A stretch of 64,000 nucleotides of DNA, from contig NZ_AP014879.1 of NCBI RefSeq assembly GCF_002355735.1, positions 2,800,673 through 2,864,672 of the forward strand, read 5' to 3'. The DNA is from Sulfuricaulis limicola (lineage in GTDB: Bacteria; Pseudomonadota; Gammaproteobacteria; Acidiferrobacterales; Sulfurifustaceae). The first letter of the stretch is position 1; every line of letters begins with the position of its first letter. The notes beneath the pieces are model-generated. The model was not told where the DNA came from. It searched no databases and worked only from the letters and a program-made list of their open reading frames with translations. Positions 8,388-17,282 of the stretch are shown piece after piece. The position numbers and the translations under genes are program-made.

Positions 8388-11300
8388 TCAGAAGGGCATC
8401 CGGAATTTGACCGAAACCGTTTGCCCGGTGTAGCCGGAGCGCGTCTCGAGGTCGTAGCGTGCGGTGAACTCCATCGCATCGCTGGCGTTGATCACCATGC
8501 CGAGCCCGCCGCGTACCACGGTGGACGAAGGATTGATCCCATCGGTCGTAAAGGCGGCGCCACCACCAGAAAACGATGTCGTCATCGACGCCTGCCCGGC
8601 TTGGGTATCGTAGCCGATGCCCAGATTCGCGGTCAGGGTGGAGGTATCGCTCAGCGCATGCGCCAACTTGCCGTCCACCGCCAGGATCAGTTCGTCGGTG
8701 GTCTTGCCATCGACCGCGAGGTTGAGTGCACCGGCACCGGTTTCGGTGTAGCCATTTTCCTTGATCGTGGTGTAGTCGGCGCGGAACGATGGCGTGAAAC
8801 TGGTCTTTTCATTCATTGGCAGGGTGCGGCCTATGCCTGCACCGAGATGGAAGCTGTCGCTGTGGTAGCTCGATTGGGCAGTCCGGTTCACGAAGGCGAT
8901 GTACCGGTTACCCTGGTTACGGTTATAGCCGTAATCGGCCTGCCAGTTCAGTTCCGTGTTCTCATCCAGACTGCGAGTGCCATACAGCACGGCCAGGTAG
9001 CTGTCCACATCGGCGGTTTGCGCGCCCGAGTTGCTGTCCACGTCGCTGCGCGTGTAGGCGAAGGCGGCGCCGATGCGCGAAATTTCCGAAAGTTCGCCAT
9101 CCGCGCCCAGCATCACCCCGTAAGTCTGCGCGTCGTAACCGAAGGCGCCATTTCTGTCCTCCTGATCAGCCCAGGCGCCCAGCGGCTTGAGCCAGACCAT
9201 GCGATTGCCGGCAAAGTCGTCGCCCGAAGACAGGCCCCGATTCGCCTCCAGCCGCGCCCGCACCACGCGATTCACGCCGCGCAGGTTGGCGAAGCTGAGC
9301 TGGGTCATGCCGCCGGTCATCAGCGGCAACATCTGGGTGACGACATCGGAGACCTGCCGATTCGTGGTCAGCGCGCCCAGGGCGGCCATCACGCTGTCCA
9401 TGTCGGCGTTGCCGGTGCCGCCGCCCGTGAAGTCAGCCACCAGGCCATCCAGCACGGTCGCGGCGCCCAGGCCCGGGTTGTTGCCGGTGCTGGTCACGGC
9501 AGCCACCACGCCGGTGCTGCCGCCGCTGCCGGGAGCCGCCAGGACGAGATCGACCGCGTTGCCGTTCCGGCTGGCCGTGAAGTCGAACAGCGCGGAGTTG
9601 TCGGTGACGGCGAAGCTGCCGTCGCTGGCGAGTGTGCCCGCGCTGATGATGCCGGCCATGCTGGTGGCGGTGAAGGCGAAATTGGGGTCGGCTACATTCA
9701 CGTCGATTTTGGCGCCGGTGGGCAGGGTGGCGGTGCCGGTCACCACCAGTTTGCCGTAGGTGCTGTCGTCGGTGACGCCGGTCTGGAACGTACCGGTCGA
9801 GGTTTGTGTGTAGTCGCCGCTGATGGTCACGGTGTCGGTCGCGGCCACAGCCAGGGTGCCGGCATTGTTAAATGATGTGGCTGGCGTGATGTCATGCCCC
9901 ATGTTCAGGCGCCCGGTGCTGGCGATGCTGAACGTATCCACGGCAAAAGTATCGGCCGTGGTGAACGTGCCGTTCACATTGACGATGGAGCCGGCTCCCC
10001 CCGTTACCGCGCCGCTAATGCTGCCGGCCGTGCCGTTCAGGTTAAGCGTCGCGCTGCCCAGCGAAACCGTGCCATTGATTGTTCCGGTATTGGTGATGCC
10101 GCTGGTCACCGTCCCCTGTATGTTGATGGCAGGACCGCTGCCGCCGCTGATGGTGCCGGCGTTGCTGATCGAACCGACGGTGCTGCTCGAGTCGACAAAA
10201 ATGCCGGTACTGCCGCCGGATATCGTGCCGCCCGCGTTGTTGGTAATGCTTCCCGTCACGGTGCTGCCCGAAACGAGGCGGATGCCGAACCCGCCGCTCG
10301 CTCCCGTGCCGCTGATCGTGCCGCTGTTGTCGATAGAACCTATATTTCCGCCGTAAACATAGATGCCGTACCCGCTGCCGCTGCTGGTGCCGCCGATGCC
10401 CTGGATCGTGCCGCTGTTGGTGATGCTGCCGACAGTGCTGCCGCCCGACAGATAAACTCCGTACCCGGTGCCGCTGGTCGAGCCTCTGGTGCCCTCGATC
10501 GTGCCGCTGTTGGTGATATCGCCCGCCACACTGCTGCTGTTCGAGACGTACAGTCCGGTCTGCGCGCCCGAGATGGTGCCGTCGTTGACGATGCCGCCGC
10601 TGATGCTGCTGCTGTTCTGGATACGCAGGCCGGACTGGCCGGTCCCGGAGATGGTGCCGCCGGCCTCGTTGGTAATCGAGCCGACCGTGCTGCGGGAAAT
10701 CAGCACGGCGCCATCCCTGCCGGTGATCGTGCCGCTGTTGACGATGCTGCCCGCTTCGCTGCTGGAGAGATAAATGCCGTTCGAACCGCCGGTGATCGTG
10801 CCGCTGTTGGTGATACTGCCGGTCACGCTGCTCGGAAGCATGCCGCCCGTGGGCGACCCGGCGCCGACCAGCCAGATGCCATAGACGTTACTCGAAATAG
10901 TGCCGGCATTGGTGATCGAACCAACCGTGCTGGTGCTTAACGTTATAGCGGCGCCACTGCCGCTGCTGCGTGAGATCGTGCCGCCGGCGTTGTTGGTGAT
11001 GCCGCCGGTGACGCTGCTGCCGTTATTGAGATATATCCCGCCCGTGATCGTGCCGCTGTTGGTGATACTGCCGCCGATGTTGCTGCTGGAGATATAGATA
11101 GCTGTATTCGCCCCCGTGCCGGTGCCGGTGCCGGTGCGGCCGATGATGGTGCCGCCGACATCGTTGGTGATGCTGCCGGCGATGGAACTGCTGCCCCGGA
11201 TGTCGATGGCGGCATTGTTGCCGGCGACGGTGCCGCTGTTGACGATGCTGCCGCCGACACTGCTGCCGGAGTCGAGAGCGATGCCGGCGGAACTGCCCGA

Positions 11301-12422
11301 GATCGTGCCGGTGTTAGTGATGTCGCCGGTCACGCTGCTGGCGCCTGATCCTCCCGTGGGTGAACCACCCGTATTGGCCTGTAACCGGATGCCGTTTCGG
11401 CCTCCGGAAATGGTGCCGTCGTTGGTGATGCTGCCGACGGTGCTGCCGGAGCTGAGCAGGATGGCGGCGCCGCTGCCGCTCGAACTGGCGATGGTGCCGG
11501 TCGCCTCGTTGGTGATGGCGCCGGTCACGGAACTGCTGCGGCTCAGATAAAGGCCGTTGTAGGCACCGGCGATGGTGCCGCTGTTGCTGATGCTGCCGGC
11601 TGTGCTGGCCGAGGAAAGGTGGATGCCGGTGCTGGCCGTAATCAGGCCGCTGTTGACGATGCCGCCGGTCACGTTGCTGCTGACGAGGCGGATGCCGACA
11701 GAAGCGCTGATCGTGCCGCCGGCATTATCGATATCGTCCACGCTGCCGCCATTGACGAGGTAGATGCCGCTGCTGCCGGTGATCGTGCCGCTGTTGACGA
11801 TGCCGCCGGTCAGGCTGCTGTTGTTGAGGCCGATGCCGTAACTACCGCCGTTGATGGCGCCGCTGTTACTGATGCCGCCGGTCACGCTGCTGCCGGTGAA
11901 GAGGCCGATGCCGCCGCTGCCGGCGATGCTTCCGCCCGCGTTGTTGGCGATACTGCCGACGCTGCTGCCGGTAACGATGTGGATGCCGAAATTGCCGCCG
12001 GAGATGGAATTATTGTTGCTGATGGCACCGGTCACGCTGCCCGCGTTGTAGACGTCGATGCCCCAGGTTGTGCCGGAAATCGTGCCGCTGTTGGTTATGC
12101 TGGTGGCGTCAGTGCCGTCCACCGCCACCGCCGGATTGGCTCCGCTGATCGCTCCGGTGTTGGTGACCGTGAGCGCGTCGCCGGTCGCGAGGTTGCAGGT
12201 CGAGGTCTCGGCCGCCGCGATAGAGATGGTCGAACCGCCGGTATTGGGGCAGCTGGTCGCCGCCATCGCGGGTGCTGCTGCCATCGCGCCCAGCGCCAGG
12301 AACACCGCCAGGGCGACGGCCTTGCGGGTGGAGGCCGGCTTGCCCCGGGTTTTTGCCTTTTCGTGGGCAACGATAAATGCCTGGCGGGATTGACTCCAGA
12401 GGACACGGTACACGCGGTTCAT
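8388..12422 (-). CDS. Giant repeat-rich autotransporter (type Va secretion)
   Basis: 1344 aa. Residues 1-30 (MNRVYRVLWSQSRQAFIVA...) form an extended signal-peptide region, found only on large autotransporters. A hydrophobic core and AMA-A cleavage site follow near 54. The passenger (about 55-1000) is almost entirely Gly, Ser, Thr, Asn, Ile and Val in rungs such as GSITNSGTISG of roughly 15-25 residues, which predicts a long right-handed beta-helix. From about 1070 to the end lies the autotransporter beta-barrel (WLKPLGAWADQ..., FRMPF), ending in the terminal Phe recognised by the Bam complex. It should be exported by Sec and displayed outside the cell. Only two Cys are visible in the mature N-terminus. 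No catalytic motif, RGD or protease site was found; adhesion or biofilm is a guess. It is divergent from two sulfotransferase genes. Confidence 0.93.
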   Translation of the reverse strand: MNRVYRVLWSQSRQAFIVAHEKAKTRGKPASTRKAVALAVFLALGAMAAAPAMAATSCPNTGGSTISIAAAETSTCNLATGDALTVTNTGAISGANPAVAVDGTDATSITNSGTISGTTWGIDVYNAGSVTGAISNNNSISGGNFGIHIVTGSSVGSIANNAGGSIAGSGGIGLFTGSSVTGGISNSGAINGGSYGIGLNNSSLTGGIVNSGTITGSSGIYLVNGGSVDDIDNAGGTISASVGIRLVSSNVTGGIVNSGLITASTGIHLSSASTAGSISNSGTIAGAYNGLYLSRSSSVTGAITNEATGTIASSSGSGAAILLSSGSTVGSITNDGTISGGRNGIRLQANTGGSPTGGSGASSVTGDITNTGTISGSSAGIALDSGSSVGGSIVNSGTVAGNNAAIDIRGSSSIAGSITNDVGGTIIGRTGTGTGTGANTAIYISSSNIGGSITNSGTITGGIYLNNGSSVTGGITNNAGGTISRSSGSGAAITLSTSTVGSITNAGTISSNVYGIWLVGAGSPTGGMLPSSVTGSITNSGTITGGSNGIYLSSSEAGSIVNSGTITGRDGAVLISRSTVGSITNEAGGTISGTGQSGLRIQNSSSISGGIVNDGTISGAQTGLYVSNSSSVAGDITNSGTIEGTRGSTSGTGYGVYLSGGSTVGSITNSGTIQGIGGTSSGSGYGIYVYGGNIGSIDNSGTISGTGASGGFGIRLVSGSTVTGSITNNAGGTISGGSTGIFVDSSSTVGSISNAGTISGGSGPAINIQGTVTSGITNTGTINGTVSLGSATLNLNGTAGSISGAVTGGAGSIVNVNGTFTTADTFAVDTFSIASTGRLNMGHDITPATSFNNAGTLAVAATDTVTISGDYTQTSTGTFQTGVTDDSTYGKLVVTGTATLPTGAKIDVNVADPNFAFTATSMAGIISAGTLASDGSFAVTDNSALFDFTASRNGNAVDLVLAAPGSGGSTGVVAAVTSTGNNPGLGAATVLDGLVADFTGGGTGNADMDSVMAALGALTTNRQVSDVVTQMLPLMTGGMTQLSFANLRGVNRVVRARLEANRGLSSGDDFAGNRMVWLKPLGAWADQEDRNGAFGYDAQTYGVMLGADGELSEISRIGAAFAYTRSDVDSNSGAQTADVDSYLAVLYGTRSLDENTELNWQADYGYNRNQGNRYIAFVNRTAQSSYHSDSFHLGAGIGRTLPMNEKTSFTPSFRADYTTIKENGYTETGAGALNLAVDGKTTDELILAVDGKLAHALSDTSTLTANLGIGYDTQAGQASMTTSFSGGGAAFTTDGINPSSTVVRGGLGMVINASDAMEFTARYDLETRSGYTGQTVSVKFRMPF
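10021..12110. repeat. Degenerate coding repeats of the autotransporter passenger
   Basis: Within the gene the DNA shows dozens of near copies of short words such as GTGCCGCTGTTGGTGAT and GATGCCGCCGGTCACGCTGC on the plus strand, spaced by about 45-75 bases. Each corresponds to one beta-helix rung (ITNSGTI). The words are similar enough that slipped-strand or recombinational changes in rung number are plausible. It is a protein-coding repeat, not CRISPR: unit lengths are multiples of three and there is no unique spacer of fixed size. Confidence 0.85.
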
Positions 12423-12613
12423 ACAACACCCCCAAAGGAACAGCGCACATCGAGCATGCCCGAATAGGCATCCTTGCTGTTCCTGCTATACATATTCAGT
12501 ATAGCCTTAGAATTATTGTGGGAATTGTTGACTGATTTGGTTTGAGCAAGAGTCAGAGCATGCGTGACACAATGGTTGAGTGATTTGATTTGAACAGGAG
12601 CCCGCTGACGCCC

Positions 12614-14293
12614 GTGAATCGACCTGCACTCAAGGCGGATGAAGCGATGCTCCTGGCCGAGCGCCACAAGCGCAACGGACAGCTCGCCGAGGCCGAGGCC
12701 GCTCTGCGCCAGATCGTTGATTCAACACCGGATCATCACGCCGCCTGGCACCTGCTGGGTCTTATCGCGTTCGAGGTTGGAAAGCTGCCGTTATCAGCAG
12801 AACTTATCGCGCATGCGGTGCGGCTAAATGACGCAGTCGCGCTCTATCACCGCAACCTGGGCGAGCTGTGCCGCCGCCTGGGGCGGCTGGATGAGGCCGT
12901 GGCTGCGGGCCGGCGTGCAACCAAACTGGCGCCGAATGACCTCGAAGCGCACTACAACCTCGGTCTCGCGCTCACTGACAAGGGAGAATGGGATGCCGCC
13001 ATCCGTGCGTATCGGCGCGCGCTCGAACTCAATCCGGATCACGGCCTGTCCTGGAACAACCTCGGCGCCGCGCTGGAAAAAAAAGGCGACCTGGCCGGCG
13101 CCGAAGCCGCCTATGCCCGGGCGGTCGCATTGAACCCGGCGCACCACGAGGCCCAGAACAACTTGGGCGCGATCTACAGCCTGCAGGGTCGGCTGGAGGA
13201 TGCCCGCCGCTGTTTCGAGGATTCGATCAAGGCCAACCCGGATTTCGTCGAACCGCATTTCAACCTGTCGTCGCTCAAGACCTATCGCGCCGACGACCCG
13301 CAGCTGCGGCATCTGGAGCGCAATCTCGCCAAGGCCGGCGCCATGCCGGTGCCGGCGCGCATCCGCTACTGGTTCGCGCTCGGCAAGGCGCGCGAGGACG
13401 TCGGGCGCTATGACGACGCCTTCGCCGCCTACGCCGAAGGCAACCGCCTGCAGCACGAACTTCTGCCCTGTGACGAGGCGCGCGCCGACGACATGCTGGC
13501 ACGGCTGATCGCGGTATTCGATCGTGACTTCTTCGCCGCGCGCCGGGACGTGCCGGGCGGCGACAAGACGCCAATCTTCATCGTCGGCATGCCGCGCTCG
13601 GGCACGACGTTGCTGGAGCAGATCCTCGCCAGCCATCCGGCGGTGCATGGCGCGGGCGAATTGCCGGACCTGAATCAGGTCATCATGGATGCCCCGGCGC
13701 GCGCGGGCCGGCGCTTTCCCGATTTCGTGCCGGACCTGGTCCCGGATGATTTCAAACACATGGGCGAGGCCTATGTGGAACGTGTATGGCGGTTGGCGCC
13801 CGGCGCCCGGTATATCACCGACAAGATGCCGGCGAACTTTTTCCATATCGGCATGATCCGTTTGATGCTGCCGAACGCGAAAATCATCCACGCCATGCGC
13901 GACCCGATGGACTCGTGCTTCTCGAACTACGCGCGTCTGTTCAACGACACCATGGAGTTCGCCTACGACCTCGGCACGCTCGGCCGCTACTACGTGCGAT
14001 ACATCTCGCTGATGCGGCACTGGCATGCGGTGCTCCCCGCCGGCTCGATACTCGATCTGCGCTACGAGGACCTGGTGGCGGACCCCGAAGGCCAGACGCG
14101 GCGCCTGCTCGACTATCTGGGCCTGCCGTGGGATGACAACTGCCTGGCCTTCCACCGGAACAAGCGGCACGTGAAAACCGCCAGCGTGGCGCAGGTGCGC
14201 CAACCGATCTATAAAACCTCGGTGGCGCGCTGGCGGCATTTCGAGAATCATTTGCAGCCCCTGCTCGCGATCGTTCAGGCGTACCGGCAATGA
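12614..14293 (+). CDS. TPR-repeat sulfotransferase, first of a tandem pair
   Basis: Predicted PAPS-dependent sulfotransferase with an N-terminal TPR superhelix, 559 aa. Residues about 10-230 hold consecutive tetratricopeptide repeats (for example YNLGLALTDKGEWDAAIRAY, then SWNNLGAALEKKGDLAGAEA). From about 318 the sulfotransferase domain begins with the 5'-phosphosulfate loop IFIVGMPRSGTTLLEQ, then GAGELPDL and DKMPANFFHIGMIRLMLPNA. The C-terminus RQPIYKTSVARWRHFE is shared with the next gene. Start: the GTG at 12614 is preferred because AGGAG lies 13 bases upstream; a TTG at 12590 has no such site. It has no signal peptide, so it should be cytoplasmic. It is divergent from the autotransporter gene, and TPRs often bind protein targets, so a protein substrate is plausible. 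The acceptor is unknown. Confidence 0.88.
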   Translation: MNRPALKADEAMLLAERHKRNGQLAEAEAALRQIVDSTPDHHAAWHLLGLIAFEVGKLPLSAELIAHAVRLNDAVALYHRNLGELCRRLGRLDEAVAAGRRATKLAPNDLEAHYNLGLALTDKGEWDAAIRAYRRALELNPDHGLSWNNLGAALEKKGDLAGAEAAYARAVALNPAHHEAQNNLGAIYSLQGRLEDARRCFEDSIKANPDFVEPHFNLSSLKTYRADDPQLRHLERNLAKAGAMPVPARIRYWFALGKAREDVGRYDDAFAAYAEGNRLQHELLPCDEARADDMLARLIAVFDRDFFAARRDVPGGDKTPIFIVGMPRSGTTLLEQILASHPAVHGAGELPDLNQVIMDAPARAGRRFPDFVPDLVPDDFKHMGEAYVERVWRLAPGARYITDKMPANFFHIGMIRLMLPNAKIIHAMRDPMDSCFSNYARLFNDTMEFAYDLGTLGRYYVRYISLMRHWHAVLPAGSILDLRYEDLVADPEGQTRRLLDYLGLPWDDNCLAFHRNKRHVKTASVAQVRQPIYKTSVARWRHFENHLQPLLAIVQAYRQ

Positions 14294-14297
14294 CCGA

Positions 14298-16460
14298 ATG
14301 AAAAAACCACCCTCGCCTTCCGATCTTCTCGCCGAGCCCATCGTCCCCGGCGCACGGAGCCAGCCGCAGCCGCTCTCCATCGAGCAGGCGCTGGTGCTGG
14401 CGACGCAGCATCAGTCACAGGGCCGGCTGGCGGAGGCGGAGCGCGTGTTGCGCCAGATATTGCAGGTGCAGCCGCACCATGCGTTTGCCCTGCACCTGCT
14501 GGGCGTGATTGCGCATCAGGCCGGCAAGCCGGACCTCGCCATCAAGCTGATCGAGGAAGCCATCCGACACAACGGCGACGTCGCGCTGTTCCACTCCAAC
14601 CTCGGCGAAATGTACCGCCAGGCGGGGCGGCTCGATGACGCGATCCGGCATGGCGAACGGGCGGTGGCACTCGACCCGCGCATGGTGGCGGCCCATGGCA
14701 ATCTGGGCATCGCCTGTTACGACCGCAAGGATTATGACCGCGCCGAGGCCTGTCAGCGCCGGGCGCTGGCACTCGAACCGCGCTTCGCGCCGGCACTCAA
14801 CAACCTGGGCAGCATCTGCCGCGCGCGCAAGCAGCCGGACGAAGCGATGGATTGGTATCGCCAGGCCATCGCCGCCAATCCGCAATATGTGGAATCGCTC
14901 AGCAATCTCGGCGCGGTGCTGCTGGAAGAAGAGCGCGCGGACGAGGCTGTCGAACCGCTCGAACAGGCCTTGCGCCTCAACCCGAACCATGCCGAGGCGC
15001 TGTGCAATCTCGGCATGGTGCGCAACGTGCTGGATCAATACGACGCCGCCCTGCCCCTGTTTCGCAAGGCCCTGCGGCTCCGCCCCGATTACGCCGAGGC
15101 CTATATCGGGCTGGCGCGATTCCATCACGAGCAGGAGCACCTGGCCGAGGCCGAGCGCTGCGCGCGCCGCGCCGTCGAGCTGGCCCCGCAAAAGGCCGAG
15201 ATGTGCGGCCAGCTGGGCAACATCTACACCGAGATGGCGCGCAGCGACGAGGCACGTGCGATGTTCGAAAAGGCGCTGGCGATCGACCCCGGGTGCCACG
15301 AGGCGCTGCTCGGTCTCGGCCATCTGTGTATGGAGCGCGGCGACATGGACCAGGCGGAGGCGCTGTTCCACCAAGCGCTGGCGCTGAAGCAAGACAGCCT
15401 GCCGGCGCGCTTCCATCTGGCGCAGGTCAGGAAGGTCACCGCCGGTGACGCCAACCTCGCGGCCCTGGAAGCGGCGGAGCAGGCCGCGCGCGACCCGGCG
15501 CATCCGCTATCGGCGAAAAAATGGATCACCCTGCACTTTGCGCTGGGCAAGAGCTACGACGACAGCCAACAGTACGACCAGGCCTTTCCGCATTTCCTTG
15601 AAGGCTGCCGGTTGAAGCGCGCCACCTACGACTATGACGCGGAAGCGGTGACCCAGCACTTCGATTCGATCATGCGGACTTTCAGCCGGGAAACCCTCGA
15701 ACGCCTGCGCGGCGCCGGCGACGCCTCGACGGTTCCGATTTTCGTGCTGGGCATGCCGCGTTCCGGCACCACACTGACCGAGCAGATCCTCGCCAGCCAT
15801 CCCGACGTGCATGGCGCCGGCGAGCTGCCCGATCTCCTTGCCATCGCCCAGCGCCCGGTGAACGGGGCCGGCTATCCCGAGAACCTGCTTGCCATCGACC
15901 GGGCACAACTGACGGCCTGGGGAACGGACTATGTGGCCGGACTGCGCCGACGGGCGCCGGAGGCCAAACACATCACCGACAAGATGCCGGCGAACTTCTT
16001 CGCCGTCGGTCTGATCCACCTCATGCTGCCGAACGCGAAGATCATCCACGTCAATCGCAATCCGGTGGACACCTGCCTGTCCTGTTTCACCCGGCTGTTC
16101 AACCGCAAGCAGAACCAGACCTACGATCTGGCCGAATTGGGACGCTACTACGTGGACTACGTGCAGCTGATGAATCACTGGCGCGCGTTGCTGCCAGCCG
16201 GTGCCTTCCTTGACGTGCAATACGAAGACATCGTCGCGCACCCGGAGACGCAGGCGCGCCGCCTGCTCGACTATGGCGGGCTCGACTGGAACGCCGCCTG
16301 TCTCGATTTCCACAAGCACCAGCGCTCGATCCGCACCGCCAGCGTGACGCAGGTGCGCCAGCCAATCTACAAGACATCGGTGGAACGCTGGCGGCATTAC
16401 GAGAAATATCTCGATCCCCTGCTGGATGCGCTGGGCGACCTGGCGCCGGGACGGAACTGA
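14298..16460 (+). CDS. TPR-repeat sulfotransferase, second of a tandem pair
   Basis: 720-residue paralogue of the preceding gene, starting 4 bases after its stop, so the two form an operon. Residues about 30-370 hold roughly ten TPRs, more than in the first copy. About 390-720 is the sulfotransferase domain with IFVLGMPRSGTTLTEQ (about 480-495), GAGELPDL, ITDKMPANFFAVGLIHLMLP and the 3'-phosphate region NRNPVDTCLSCF. The shared tail RQPIYKTSVERWRHYE and the same domain order show an ancestral duplication, with most divergence in TPR number. The known family sulfates protein tyrosine, glycans or small molecules; which applies here cannot be told. Location next to a Ser/Thr/Asn-rich surface protein suggests the two act on it or on a surface glycan. 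Confidence 0.88.
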   Translation: MKKPPSPSDLLAEPIVPGARSQPQPLSIEQALVLATQHQSQGRLAEAERVLRQILQVQPHHAFALHLLGVIAHQAGKPDLAIKLIEEAIRHNGDVALFHSNLGEMYRQAGRLDDAIRHGERAVALDPRMVAAHGNLGIACYDRKDYDRAEACQRRALALEPRFAPALNNLGSICRARKQPDEAMDWYRQAIAANPQYVESLSNLGAVLLEEERADEAVEPLEQALRLNPNHAEALCNLGMVRNVLDQYDAALPLFRKALRLRPDYAEAYIGLARFHHEQEHLAEAERCARRAVELAPQKAEMCGQLGNIYTEMARSDEARAMFEKALAIDPGCHEALLGLGHLCMERGDMDQAEALFHQALALKQDSLPARFHLAQVRKVTAGDANLAALEAAEQAARDPAHPLSAKKWITLHFALGKSYDDSQQYDQAFPHFLEGCRLKRATYDYDAEAVTQHFDSIMRTFSRETLERLRGAGDASTVPIFVLGMPRSGTTLTEQILASHPDVHGAGELPDLLAIAQRPVNGAGYPENLLAIDRAQLTAWGTDYVAGLRRRAPEAKHITDKMPANFFAVGLIHLMLPNAKIIHVNRNPVDTCLSCFTRLFNRKQNQTYDLAELGRYYVDYVQLMNHWRALLPAGAFLDVQYEDIVAHPETQARRLLDYGGLDWNAACLDFHKHQRSIRTASVTQVRQPIYKTSVERWRHYEKYLDPLLDALGDLAPGRN

Positions 16461-16462
16461 AC

Positions 16463-17275
16463 TTGCGCCAGGCGCTCGTCGTGCTGCTGCTGGCGCTCAC
16501 CGGTTGCGCCGGTCTTTCGCCGCAGGCCCGCTGGGAACATGCCGAGCAACTGGCCGCGCGCTCGGACTGGCAGAAGCTGCGCCTGCCGACCGACAGCTTC
16601 ATCCTGTCGGCCTATGTGCCGAGGCACACCATCCCGGCCGATACCCTGACGGTCTACATCGAAGGCGACGGCCAAGCCTGGCTGACCCGGTCACAGGCCG
16701 CCAGCGACCCGACACCGCGCAACCCGGTCGCGCTGGAGCTGGCGCTGCGCCACCCGTGGGGTGCGGCGGCGTACCTGGCGCGCCCCTGCCAGTATGTCGA
16801 CGCCGCCGACGCGAAGAATTGCCGGCCGGCATTCTGGACCGCGGGGCGCTTCGCCCCGCCGGTGATCGAGGCCAGCAGTCAGGCGATCGACGCCTTGAAG
16901 CAACGCGTCGGCGCCACCCGGCTGGTGCTGGTCGGCTACTCGGGCGGCGGCGCGGTGGCGGCGCTGGTGGCGGCACGACGCAATGATGTGATCCGGCTCG
17001 TCACGGTGGCGGGGAATCTCGACCATCGCGCCTGGACGGCAATGCACGGCCTCCCCGCGCTTGCGGACTCACTGAACCCGGCGGATGCCTGGCACGCGCT
17101 GCGTACGCTGCCGCAGCGTCACTTTGTCGGTGGTCGCGACGCCGTTGTCGGTCGTCGCGTTACCGATGCCTTCCTGGCACGCTTCCCGCCGGATCAGCAG
17201 CCGGAAGTGGTTACGCTTCCGGATTTTGATCATGTGTGTTGCTGGGTGGAGAGGTGGGATTCGATCGGGTTTTAG
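16463..17275 (+). CDS. Lipoprotein with alpha/beta-hydrolase fold
   Basis: 270 aa. Starts with TTG at 16463, two bases after the sulfotransferase stop, with a weak GGGACGGA upstream. A lipoprotein signal with lipobox LTGC makes C15 the lipidated residue; the next residues (AGLS) do not include Asp, so outer-membrane sorting is expected. The body has the nucleophile elbow GYSGGG (about 152-157) and a late FDHVCCW that may supply the catalytic His; the acid is probably in VGGRDAVV. The fold is that of esterases/lipases; the substrate is unknown. Its place as third gene of the sulfotransferase operon suggests a cell-envelope role in the same system. It converges with the PhzF-like gene 8 bases away. 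Confidence 0.75.
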   Translation: MRQALVVLLLALTGCAGLSPQARWEHAEQLAARSDWQKLRLPTDSFILSAYVPRHTIPADTLTVYIEGDGQAWLTRSQAASDPTPRNPVALELALRHPWGAAAYLARPCQYVDAADAKNCRPAFWTAGRFAPPVIEASSQAIDALKQRVGATRLVLVGYSGGGAVAALVAARRNDVIRLVTVAGNLDHRAWTAMHGLPALADSLNPADAWHALRTLPQRHFVGGRDAVVGRRVTDAFLARFPPDQQPEVVTLPDFDHVCCWVERWDSIGF

Positions 17276-17282
17276 GGCACTG

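Noticed and set aside
10021..12110. Regularly spaced repeated words resembling a CRISPR array
   Set aside because: The repeats are in frame with a beta-helix coding region, vary in length and sequence, and no spacers or cas genes are present.
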